Shown here: in pieces, positions 1 through 6,089 of the stretch
Position numbering within the stretch: the first letter of the stretch is position 1
Layout of the letters: every line of letters begins with the position of its first letter
Assembly: GCA_900547685.1 (NCBI GenBank)
Contig: URHS01000068.1
Span: 1-10,329, forward strand
Source: an uncultured Blautia sp.
GTDB lineage: Bacteria; Bacillota; Clostridia; Lachnospirales; Lachnospiraceae
Length of the DNA: 10,329 nt
Direction of reading: 5' to 3'
Notes under the pieces: generated by a model
Told to the model about the DNA's origin: nothing
Seen by the model: the letters and a program-made list of their open reading frames with translations, nothing else
Database searches by the model: none
Position numbers and translations under genes: made by a program

Positions 1-45
1 TTATATTTCTTTACATATAATTTAAAACCTTTCTATTATTTTTGT

Positions 46-83
46 GGTAAATATTCAATATGAGGACACTTTTGATATTTACC
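46..83. repeat. 9-bp inverted repeat near left edge
   Basis: GGTAAATAT (46-54) and ATATTTACC (75-83) are perfect complements with a 20-nt loop. No T-run follows on either strand, so it does not look like a terminator. An operator or recombination-type site is possible; chance is not excluded. Confidence 0.35.
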
Positions 84-163
84 TGAAATGTTTTTCCTAC
101 TATCATATATTATATTGCTGAGGAAGATTTTTTATTTTCCTATTTCAGGTCTTTCATAGGGAT

Positions 164-227
164 TTATGCCTTACCACTCTCATATTGATAATTTGATTTA
201 GTAATTTCCATTGGACTAAACCTCCTT
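164..227 (-). other. SD-preceded 15-codon frame; leader peptide or decayed gene
   Basis: A consensus SD AAGGAGG (221-227) lies 9 nt before an ATG at 209-211. The frame reads MEITKSNYQYESGKA and stops at 164-166. In the same frame after the stop come IPMKDLK, another stop, ENKKSSSAI, a third stop and then a segment with GKTFQVNIKS. About 70 codons to the window edge carry four stops. Two other short frames precede it: 18 codons (236-292) and 11 codons (232-267), each with a weaker purine-rich site upstream. The good SD argues that translation once started, or still starts, here. GKTFQVN is loosely reminiscent of the small TnpW-type proteins of conjugative transposons, but this is only an impression. 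A leader peptide for a gene beyond the left edge is equally possible. Confidence 0.3.
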
Positions 228-368
228 ATCTTTATTTAAACTCCACATCCTTTTCTTTTTTCTTCATTATCTTTTCCTTGGTACTTTATCATTATCTTCT
301 GTTTATCTTGTATTCTCCGTACACTTAAAACTTTAATAATGATTTATCTTTTGTACCTTGTAGCCAAC

Positions 369-400
369 TTCAAAATTGATTTCTCGTCTCTAATTTTGAA
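369..400. repeat. 9-bp inverted repeat in leader
   Basis: Arms TTCAAAATT (369-377) and AATTTTGAA (392-400) are perfect complements separated by 14 nt. It sits about 45-75 nt downstream of the predicted leftward start site. It could be a leader hairpin or an operator, but it is all A/T-rich and may be chance in such DNA. Confidence 0.35.
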
Positions 401-451
401 ATGGATATGAAATAATGTTTTGTAAAAGGTGTTTTGTTTTTTGTTGATTTT

Positions 452-480
452 ATAGTACTACTTCCTCAGCGATTTGTCAA
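452..480 (-). promoter_or_regulatory. Leftward sigma-A type promoter
   Basis: On the minus strand, a perfect -35 TTGACA (475-480) is followed after 17 bp by TACTAT (452-457), a 4/6 match to TATAAT. Transcription would start near 445 and run toward position 1, giving a leader of more than 200 nt before the strong SD at 221-227. It lies about 80 bp downstream of the aconitase stop, so it belongs to a different unit. Confidence 0.6.
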
Positions 481-562
481 TATCTTTTTTAAAAAATTTT
501 ATCTTTTTTTATAATATTATTTTTATCTATATTAAAACTGTAAATTGTATATTTTTTTATAA

Positions 563-2836
563 TTATACAGACAATTTATAATAATTAATCAGGCAGCCTT
601 TCATTAAAGTAGTTCTCTCATCCTGTGTCATCTCACCTAATTTTAAAGTAAACGGCTGAAGTTCATCCTTTACTACATAAGCTACAATATCTGCCCGTCC
701 CTCTTTTATAGCTTCCAATATATCAGGAATATAAAGATAGTCCCCTTTTGCAAAAGCCATCTTCTCATCTGTAAATAAAAATGGAAGCATACCCCAATTT
801 ATCAAATTAGAACGATATCTTTTCGTAGCATACTCTCTTGCAATATTTGCCCAGCCACCTAAAACTTTCTGACAAGATGCTGCCTGTTCTCTGGCTGATC
901 CATCTCCCGGCTTCTCTGCGAAAATTACACTTCCTATTCCTGTGTTTTCCCAATTCATATTTACAAACTCTGTTTGTATCCTCTCTTTTACTTTCTGAAG
1001 TTCCGGTACTTTATCTTCCGGAACTTCTTTCTGTTCTCTGGCTGTTTCTCCTTTTTGAATTTTCTTTGCCAGTTCTACATAATCCGGAGCTTTCCTGGAT
1101 AATGCAAATTCTGCCAGTCTGATAGGGTTAGAACGATATGAAGAAGTTTCTCCTGAAGGAATTAACTCATCAGTAGTGGTAACCGGATCATGAATTTCTG
1201 CTGTTACCTGAAGCAATAGATTTTCGGGAAGTTTTGGCATCTTAGGCCAATCTTTAATGTTCGGGCCAAATTGAATTTCTATATCAGGATCCGCCACACC
1301 TTTACTGTCAAATACCCTGTTCTCGTAAATAGAACTGTCAAAGAAATACGTCGGCTTTCTGTAAGTACCTTCGTACTCTGTAGCTGCTGTCAAACATCCT
1401 TTATTGGCTGCCGTAGCTGCAATAGAACGGGCATCCATCAATGCTACAGAAGAAATCTGTCCTTCCTGCAGTTTCGAGCCTTCACGATTTGGGAAGTTTC
1501 TGGTGGAATGACGAATACTTAAAGCATTGTTTGCCGGTGTATCTCCTGCTCCGAAACAAGGACCGCAAAATGCAGTTTTCACAATTGCTCCTGTCTGCAT
1601 TAAATCTGCCAATACCCCATTCTTTGCCAATTCCACATATATCGGCGTGCTTGCCGGATAAATGCTCAATGAAAATTCATCTGCACCGATGTTTTTCCCT
1701 TTCAGAATATCTGCTGCATCACAAATATTTTCAAATCCACCACCTGCACAGCCGGCAATAATTCCCTGCTCTACATACAATTTTCCATTTCGCACTTTAT
1801 CTTTTAATGTATAGGCAAAATTTTCACCGAGACTGACTTTTGCTTTTTTCTCTACCTCATCTAAAATATCCATCAAATTTTCATTTAATTCATCAATCGT
1901 ATAAGTATTTGCCGGATGGAAAGGCATAGCAATCATAGGACGAATTTCTGATAAATTCACATAAACCATTCCATCATAATAAGTAATCGGCTCCGGCTGA
2001 AGCTCTCTATAATCCTGTCCTCTGCCGTGTACTTCGTAAAATTCTTTTACTTTACTGTCTGTCTGCCAGATAGAAGATAAACAAGTCGTTTCCGTAGTCA
2101 TAACATCAATACCGATTCGATAGTCTACACTTAATTTTTCCACACCCGGTCCTACAAATTCCATCACTTTGTTTTTCACATAACCAGAAGAAAATACTGC
2201 CCCGATAATTGCCAGGGCGATATCCTGCGGTCCTACTCCCACAATCGGTTCTCCGGTAAGATAAACACCAACTACCTCTGGATAAGGAATGTCATAAGTT
2301 TTTCCCAAAAGCTGTTTCACCAGTTCCGGACCACCTTCTCCCATAGCCATAGTACCTAAAGCACCATATCTGGTATGGCTGTCAGAACCTAATATCATTT
2401 TTCCCCCTTCAGCTAACATTTCTCTTGCATATTGATGGATAACAGCCTGATGAGGCGGTACATAAACTCCCCCATACTTTTTTGCACAACTTAATCCAAA
2501 TACGTGGTCATCTTCATTAATAGTACCTCCAACCGCACACAAAGAGTTATGGCAATTAGTAAGTACATAAGGAACAGGAAATTTTTCTAAGCCTGAAGCC
2601 CTTGCAGTCTGTATAATACCTACAAAAGTAATATCATGAGATGTTAATTTATCAAATTTCAACTTTAGAAAATCCATATTTTCAGAAGTATTATGATTTT
2701 TCAAAATGGAATAGGCAATTGTATTTTTCTTTGCTTCCTGCTTGCTCAAATGAAATTTTTGCTCAAGTCCTGGCTCGTCACTTACAGGTTCCTGCCCTTT
2801 TCTCAGCCATGCGCCGTTTTTATATAATTTAATCAT
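563..2836 (-). CDS. Aconitase-superfamily hydratase (YbhJ-like)
   Basis: A 757-aa cytosolic [4Fe-4S] hydro-lyase of the aconitase/isopropylmalate isomerase superfamily, close in length to canonical aconitases and to E. coli YbhJ. Residues 150-155 (GSDSHT) match the aconitase TDSHT motif. Cluster ligands appear to be C363 (in GCAGG) and C424/C427 (in CGPC). STRNFPNREGS (444-454) matches the conserved NRNF-GR segment. GDGSARE (644-650) in the C-terminal swivel domain corresponds to the GSSREHA catalytic-serine motif. The ATG is preceded by GGAGG (2844-2848) at 7 nt. Known members isomerise citrate/isocitrate; whether this divergent type uses citrate or another 2-hydroxy tricarboxylate cannot be told from sequence. 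The first Cys motif departs from SCTNS. It stands alone, with a promoter carrying a cre-like box; no citrate synthase or isocitrate dehydrogenase gene is adjacent here. Confidence 0.9.
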   Translation of the reverse strand: MIKLYKNGAWLRKGQEPVSDEPGLEQKFHLSKQEAKKNTIAYSILKNHNTSENMDFLKLKFDKLTSHDITFVGIIQTARASGLEKFPVPYVLTNCHNSLCAVGGTINEDDHVFGLSCAKKYGGVYVPPHQAVIHQYAREMLAEGGKMILGSDSHTRYGALGTMAMGEGGPELVKQLLGKTYDIPYPEVVGVYLTGEPIVGVGPQDIALAIIGAVFSSGYVKNKVMEFVGPGVEKLSVDYRIGIDVMTTETTCLSSIWQTDSKVKEFYEVHGRGQDYRELQPEPITYYDGMVYVNLSEIRPMIAMPFHPANTYTIDELNENLMDILDEVEKKAKVSLGENFAYTLKDKVRNGKLYVEQGIIAGCAGGGFENICDAADILKGKNIGADEFSLSIYPASTPIYVELAKNGVLADLMQTGAIVKTAFCGPCFGAGDTPANNALSIRHSTRNFPNREGSKLQEGQISSVALMDARSIAATAANKGCLTAATEYEGTYRKPTYFFDSSIYENRVFDSKGVADPDIEIQFGPNIKDWPKMPKLPENLLLQVTAEIHDPVTTTDELIPSGETSSYRSNPIRLAEFALSRKAPDYVELAKKIQKGETAREQKEVPEDKVPELQKVKERIQTEFVNMNWENTGIGSVIFAEKPGDGSAREQAASCQKVLGGWANIAREYATKRYRSNLINWGMLPFLFTDEKMAFAKGDYLYIPDILEAIKEGRADIVAYVVKDELQPFTLKLGEMTQDERTTLMKGCLINYYKLSV

Positions 2837-2874
2837 ATCAAGTCCTCCATTCTATATGTCCTAAATATCTTTCC

Positions 2875-2903
2875 ATTATAAATTTTATCACGGTAAAATG
2901 CAA
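2875..2903 (-). promoter_or_regulatory. Promoter of the aconitase-family gene
   Basis: Minus-strand -35 TTGCAT (2898-2903), a 17-bp spacer, then a perfect -10 TATAAT (2875-2880). The start would be about 30 nt upstream of the ATG. The weak -35 box lies inside the cre-like sequence at 2899-2914, so a bound repressor would block polymerase. Confidence 0.6.
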
Positions 2904-2914
2904 GCGCTTTATCA
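2899..2914. promoter_or_regulatory. cre-like catabolite repression site on the -35 box
   Basis: The plus strand reads TGCAAGCGCTTTATCA, with the palindromic core AAGCGCTT. Against the cre consensus TGNAANCGNWNNCA it matches the first 12 of 14 positions and misses the final CA, although TCA lies slightly further on. Its overlap with the predicted -35 box is the position expected for CcpA repression. Binding is inferred. Confidence 0.45.
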
Positions 2915-2980
2915 TGCTAATTCAACAAAACATCTTTTCCCAAGGCAACTTTTATAGAACAAAGAGTGCACATCCTACGC

Positions 2981-2990
2981 AGAGCGCTTT
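2981..2990. promoter_or_regulatory. Second AGCGCTTT box
   Basis: AGAGCGCTTT repeats the AGCGCTTT core of the cre-like site 80 bp further upstream of the aconitase-family gene. On the minus strand the two copies read AAAGCGCTCTGCG and AAAGCGCTTGCA. It could be an auxiliary operator allowing looping. It fits the cre consensus less well than the first copy. Confidence 0.25.
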
Positions 2991-2998
2991 TTATGTAA

Positions 2999-3051
2999 CA
3001 AAAAACACTCTGACCATGAGACAGAAACTACTGTAATCTCATTGCCAGAGT
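2999..3051 (-). terminator. Intrinsic terminator of the CdaR-type regulator gene
   Basis: An interrupted stem: ACTCTG (3007-3012) pairs with CAGAGT (3046-3051), then after a 3x3 internal loop ATGAGA (3016-3021) pairs with TCTCAT (3037-3042). Read on the minus strand, the hairpin is followed by a T-run (GTTTTTTG) about 20 nt past the regulator's stop codon. Confidence 0.75.
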
Positions 3052-3069
3052 ATTTTTCTTAGTCCAAAA

Positions 3070-4155
3070 TTAATCTTGTTTTTTCATAAACTCCATATAG
3101 CTGGAAACCATTAATGCAATTTTAAAAGTTAAGGCATCATCAAATACACGAATATCAAGTCCTGTACTTTTCTGAATTTTTTCCAATCGGTAAACTAACG
3201 TATTTCTATGAAGGAAAAGCTGTCTTGATGTTTCTGAAATATTCAAATTATTATCAAAAAATTTATTAATTGTATTCAGCGTTTCATCGTCTAAAGATTC
3301 TGGAAGCTTTCCTCCGAATACTTCTTTCATAAACATTTCACAAAGAGGCATAGGCAACTGATAAATCAGACGTCCAATTCCCAAATTGTTATATCCTACG
3401 ATATTTTTCTCTACATAGAAAATCTTTCCAACATCCAAAGCCATTTTTGCTTCTTTATAAGAGCGAGACACGTCCTTAATCTCATGAATAATATTTCCAT
3501 AAGATACACGTACCTGAGACATGGCCTCTGCATTAAGCATATCCACAATCATTTTTGCAATACTTTCAATTTCTTCATATCCATCGTTCTCTTCCAAACT
3601 GCGAACAATAATAATATTCTTCTCATCAATAGCTGTAATAAAATCACTATTTCTTGAGATAAACAAATTCTTCAGAATTTCTATAGAATCCTGATCTTTC
3701 TCATTCTTTGTTTCAACTAAAAGTACAACTCGTTTTGCCTCTACTGCAATATGAAGTTTTTTCGCTCTGTTATATACGTCAACCAAAAGTAAATTATCCA
3801 AAATTAAATTTTGAATAAAATTGGATTTATCAAAACGTTCTTTATATGCCACAATTAAATTCTGAATTTGTGCCACTGCAACACGCCCAATCATATAGGC
3901 ATCTTCATTTCCGCCTTTTGCGACCAATACATATTCTACAGTTTGATTATCGTAAATTTTAAAGAAGTGATAACCTTTCATCACCTGGCTGTCAGCCATA
4001 GACTCAGCAAAACTTCTCACATCTCCGAAATCCTCGTTTTCAATGGCAAATGTAGTAGAATTTACCTTTCCGTCTATATCCATAACACACAAATCAATTC
4101 TGGTAATTGCTCTAAGCTCGTCTAATGTTTTTTGTATTATCTGACTTGATATCAT
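3070..4155 (-). CDS. CdaR/PucR-type sugar-diacid responsive regulator
   Basis: A 361-aa cytosolic transcription factor. The N-terminal part (about 1-130) resembles the putative sugar-diacid recognition domain of CdaR. About 135-250 fits the degenerate GGDEF-like linker domain (VSYGNIIHEIKDVSRSYKEA at 217-236). The C-terminus (about 292-350) is a PucR-type helix-turn-helix with NISETSRQLFLHRNTLVYRLEKI (split as NISETSRQLF then LHRNTLVYRLEKI). Start choice: the open frame extends to a GTG at 4179, but AGGAG sits 7 nt before the ATG at 4153-4155 and only 1 nt before an ATG two codons upstream, so MISSQ is taken as the start. It is a single-gene unit with its own promoter and terminator. E. coli CdaR responds to glycerate/glucarate; the ligand here is unknown. 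Neighbours suggest a role in carbon metabolism but do not name the target. Confidence 0.85.
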   Translation of the reverse strand: MISSQIIQKTLDELRAITRIDLCVMDIDGKVNSTTFAIENEDFGDVRSFAESMADSQVMKGYHFFKIYDNQTVEYVLVAKGGNEDAYMIGRVAVAQIQNLIVAYKERFDKSNFIQNLILDNLLLVDVYNRAKKLHIAVEAKRVVLLVETKNEKDQDSIEILKNLFISRNSDFITAIDEKNIIIVRSLEENDGYEEIESIAKMIVDMLNAEAMSQVRVSYGNIIHEIKDVSRSYKEAKMALDVGKIFYVEKNIVGYNNLGIGRLIYQLPMPLCEMFMKEVFGGKLPESLDDETLNTINKFFDNNLNISETSRQLFLHRNTLVYRLEKIQKSTGLDIRVFDDALTFKIALMVSSYMEFMKKQD

Positions 4156-4197
4156 AATCATTCTCCTTTTAATATTCACCCGAGATTTTCTAAAGTA

Positions 4198-4226
4198 ATA
4201 ATAACTGATTTTTTTTTAATTATCAA
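4198..4226 (-). promoter_or_regulatory. Promoter of the CdaR-type regulator
   Basis: Minus-strand TTGATA (4221-4226), a 17-bp spacer containing nine A residues in a row, then TATTAT (4198-4203). It lies between the upstream terminator and the SD, which makes the regulator an independent transcription unit. Confidence 0.65.
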
Positions 4227-4284
4227 CATAATTCCTATAGAGCAGTCTTTGCAAATTATTTTTTTCACAAAATATGATTTCTGA

Positions 4285-4319
4285 AAAAGAAGAAATCCCG
4301 CCTGGAATACCAAGCGGGA
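4285..4319 (-). terminator. Intrinsic terminator of the ABC ATPase gene
   Basis: TCCCGC (4296-4301) pairs with GCGGGA (4314-4319), with an inner TGG/CCA pairing around an AATA loop. On the minus strand the G+C-rich stem is followed by TTTCTTCTTTTT. It begins 16 nt after the ATPase stop codon and separates that gene from the regulator. Confidence 0.85.
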
Positions 4320-4335
4320 AATATAATCTTTATTC

Positions 4336-5448
4336 TTAGTTTGTGATAACCTGTTCTGTTTCTTTATCGAATACATGAACTTTTTCCATGTCAAGAGCAA
4401 ATTTAACAGTATCGCCTGTTCTTGCTGTTGTACGTGGATTAACTCTTGCTGTCATTGGGAAGCCTTCTGTATCAAAGTACAGATATACTTCAGCACCTAA
4501 TAATTCGTATACAGTAATTTTACCTTCTACGATACTATTTGGGAATGCCTGAATACGAGCTTCGTCATCGTATACATGTTCTGGACGAATACCCATAACA
4601 ACTGTTTTTCCAGCGTATCCACCATCAATAAGAGCTTTTTTCTTAGAAGCTGGTACCTGAAGAACTGTATTTCCAATCTGTAAGTATACGTCATCACCTT
4701 TTACTTTTACAACTGCATCTAAGAAGTTCATCTGAGGAGAACCGATAAATCCAGCAACGAATAAATTAGCTGGTGCATTGTATAATGTCTGAGGTGTATC
4801 TACCTGCTGTACAACACCATCTTTCATAACAACAATTCTTGTACCTAATGTCATAGCTTCTGTCTGGTCATGTGTTACATAAATGATTGTAGCACCTAAT
4901 CTTTCATGTAATTTAGAAATTTCAGCACGCATCTGAACACGAAGTTTTGCATCCAAGTTTGACAGAGGTTCGTCCATTAAGAATACTTTAGGTTCACGCA
5001 CGATAGCACGTCCCATAGCAACACGCTGTCTCTGACCACCGGAAAGAGCTTTTGGTTTACGGTCTAATAATTTTTCAAGGTCAAGAATTTTAGCTGCTTC
5101 CTTAACCATTTTATCAATCTGATCTTTTGGAACTTTTCTTAATTTAAGACCAAAAGCCATATTATCATAAACTGTCATGTGTGGATACAGAGCATAGTTC
5201 TGGAATACCATTGCAATATCTCTGTCTTTTGGTTCTACATCATTTACAACTTTATCGCCGATTTTTAATGTACCGCCTGAAATTTCTTCCAGACCTGCAA
5301 TCATACGAAGTGTTGTAGATTTACCACAACCTGAAGGACCTACAAAGATGATAAATTCTTTATCTGCGATTTCAAGGTTAAAATCTTTTACTGCTTCAAA
5401 TCCGTTTGGATAAGTTTTGTTAATATGCTGTAATGATAAACTTGCCAT
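4336..5448 (-). CDS. ugpC: Carbohydrate ABC transporter ATP-binding protein (UgpC/MsmK/MalK family)
   Basis: A 370-aa nucleotide-binding subunit that powers import through a membrane permease pair. Walker A GPSGCGKST (37-45), Q-loop Q83, signature LSGGQ (135-139), Walker B VFLMDEP (155-161) and switch histidine H193 (THD) are all intact. From about 235 a C-terminal OB/TOBE regulatory domain follows, including GIRPEH (286-291), as in MalK. GGAGG (5459-5463) sits 10 nt before the ATG. The gene is alone: no permease or solute-binding gene adjoins, and a terminator follows. In streptococci the related MsmK serves several sugar transporters, so a shared ATPase is the likely role. The gene symbol reflects family naming, not a demonstrated glycerol-3-phosphate substrate. 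Confidence 0.93.
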   Translation of the reverse strand: MASLSLQHINKTYPNGFEAVKDFNLEIADKEFIIFVGPSGCGKSTTLRMIAGLEEISGGTLKIGDKVVNDVEPKDRDIAMVFQNYALYPHMTVYDNMAFGLKLRKVPKDQIDKMVKEAAKILDLEKLLDRKPKALSGGQRQRVAMGRAIVREPKVFLMDEPLSNLDAKLRVQMRAEISKLHERLGATIIYVTHDQTEAMTLGTRIVVMKDGVVQQVDTPQTLYNAPANLFVAGFIGSPQMNFLDAVVKVKGDDVYLQIGNTVLQVPASKKKALIDGGYAGKTVVMGIRPEHVYDDEARIQAFPNSIVEGKITVYELLGAEVYLYFDTEGFPMTARVNPRTTARTGDTVKFALDMEKVHVFDKETEQVITN

Positions 5449-5663
5449 TTCTCATTTTCCTCCTAGACAATATGTAAATATCTGTGTTTTGCTTTTTGAA
5501 CTGTGTTTAGTATACAGCTATCTTTGCTTTTTTTCCATAGTTTAAATGCCCAAATATTTTTCCAAGTCTTTGTAAGCCTAGACAATAGCCTTGACATTAC
5601 TGTCATTTTGACATATTTTTCATGATTACATAAGCAATCTGCACAATTCAATCTTTTATCCTC
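5449..5663. other. Upstream region of the ABC ATPase gene
   Basis: Minus strand: a possible -10 TATACT (5509-5514) lacks a convincing -35 at 17 bp (TGGAAA), so the ATPase promoter is uncertain. CCTAGACAATA occurs twice in direct orientation (5462-5472 and 5577-5587). TGACATTACTGTCA, near 5595, is a small palindrome. A regulator could use these, but none matches a site I can name. A 69-codon TTG-started minus-strand frame here lacks a usable SD and is not called. Confidence 0.35.
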
Positions 5664-5692
5664 TTTACACAATCCCTTCTCTTACTTATAAT
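5664..5692 (+). promoter_or_regulatory. Promoter of the small plus-strand gene
   Basis: TTTACA (5664-5669), a 17-bp spacer and a perfect TATAAT (5687-5692), about 30 nt upstream of an SD-like AGAAAGGA (5715-5722) and the ATG at 5730. It is divergent from the ABC ATPase gene. Confidence 0.75.
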
Positions 5693-5729
5693 AATGGCTA
5701 TATAAAACAAAACCAGAAAGGATAACCTT

Positions 5730-5996
5730 ATGTTTCGATTAATGGGAAGCATTTATAAAGATACACATATATTAAAAAGTACTGTAATATGCGATGATAC
5801 CAAAGACAGCCGCACACAAAAAGTATTTCACGCTCTGGACAATATCTGTCATAAATTTGATTTGCCATCTCCAATATGGCTGGATGCCAACATCAAGGAT
5901 TTTCAGAGATTTTCTAAAGTGCGCTTTTCTCAAGATAATTTTATTGAAATTCTGGATTTCGATTATTTTGAAATTCAGATTATTGAAGAAGACTAA
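5730..5996 (+). CDS. Small conserved-looking protein of unknown function
   Basis: An 88-aa soluble acidic-ended protein with no signal peptide or membrane segment. It begins MFRLMGSIYKDTHI and ends in an acidic tail (IIEED). A central PSPIWLDANIKDFQRF segment (47-62) mixes hydrophobic and charged residues, suggesting a compact fold. It is supported as a real gene by a consensus promoter, an SD at about 8 nt and a terminator just downstream. It resembles small hypothetical proteins I associate with Lachnospiraceae genomes, but I cannot name a family or function. It is the only plus-strand gene in the window, placed between convergent glucose-6-phosphate isomerase and the divergent ATPase gene. 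Confidence 0.8.
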   Translation: MFRLMGSIYKDTHILKSTVICDDTKDSRTQKVFHALDNICHKFDLPSPIWLDANIKDFQRFSKVRFSQDNFIEILDFDYFEIQIIEED

Positions 5997-6043
5997 CATA
6001 CTTTTATGACGCGCCCCAAATTGTGGAGCAGGATTATGACAGC

Positions 6044-6076
6044 AAAAGATGCCCAGCAATCCGCCAGGCATCTTTT
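6044..6076. terminator. Bidirectional intrinsic terminator
   Basis: Perfect 10-bp arms AAAAGATGCC (6044-6053) and GGCATCTTTT (6067-6076) around a 13-nt loop. A-runs on one side and T-runs on the other let it work in both directions. It lies 47 nt past the small plus-strand gene and 13 nt past the stop of glucose-6-phosphate isomerase, so it serves both convergent genes. Confidence 0.85.
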
Positions 6077-6089
6077 ACTCTTCATATTA

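Larger units (their letters stand above)
1..562. other. AT-rich gene-poor region left of the aconitase gene
   Basis: No reading frame of normal gene length on either strand. The stretch is very AT-rich. It contains a good leftward promoter (452-480), three short minus-strand reading frames with SD-like sequences (164-211, 232-267, 236-292) and two 9-bp inverted repeats (46-83, 369-400). No G+C-rich hairpin with a T-run follows the aconitase stop codon at 563, so termination of that gene is not explained by an obvious intrinsic terminator. The leftward promoter suggests a transcription unit continuing past the left edge. Decayed mobile-element genes are the main alternative. Confidence 0.6.

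Noticed and set aside
2972..2981. ATCCTACGCA repeated at 10286-10295 as possible element ends
   Set aside because: Ten-base matches 7 kb apart are expected by chance many times in a 10-kb window, and neither flank extends the match.
4176..4400. 74-codon minus-strand frame
   Set aside because: It begins inside the ATPase gene in another frame and reads through a terminator and a promoter.
5463..5672. 69-codon minus-strand frame with several cysteines
   Set aside because: It starts with TTG, has no SD at a usable distance, and runs over the promoter region of both flanking genes.
5772..6071. 99-codon minus-strand frame
   Set aside because: It lies almost wholly antisense to the well-supported 88-aa plus-strand gene and runs into the terminator, with no SD or promoter.
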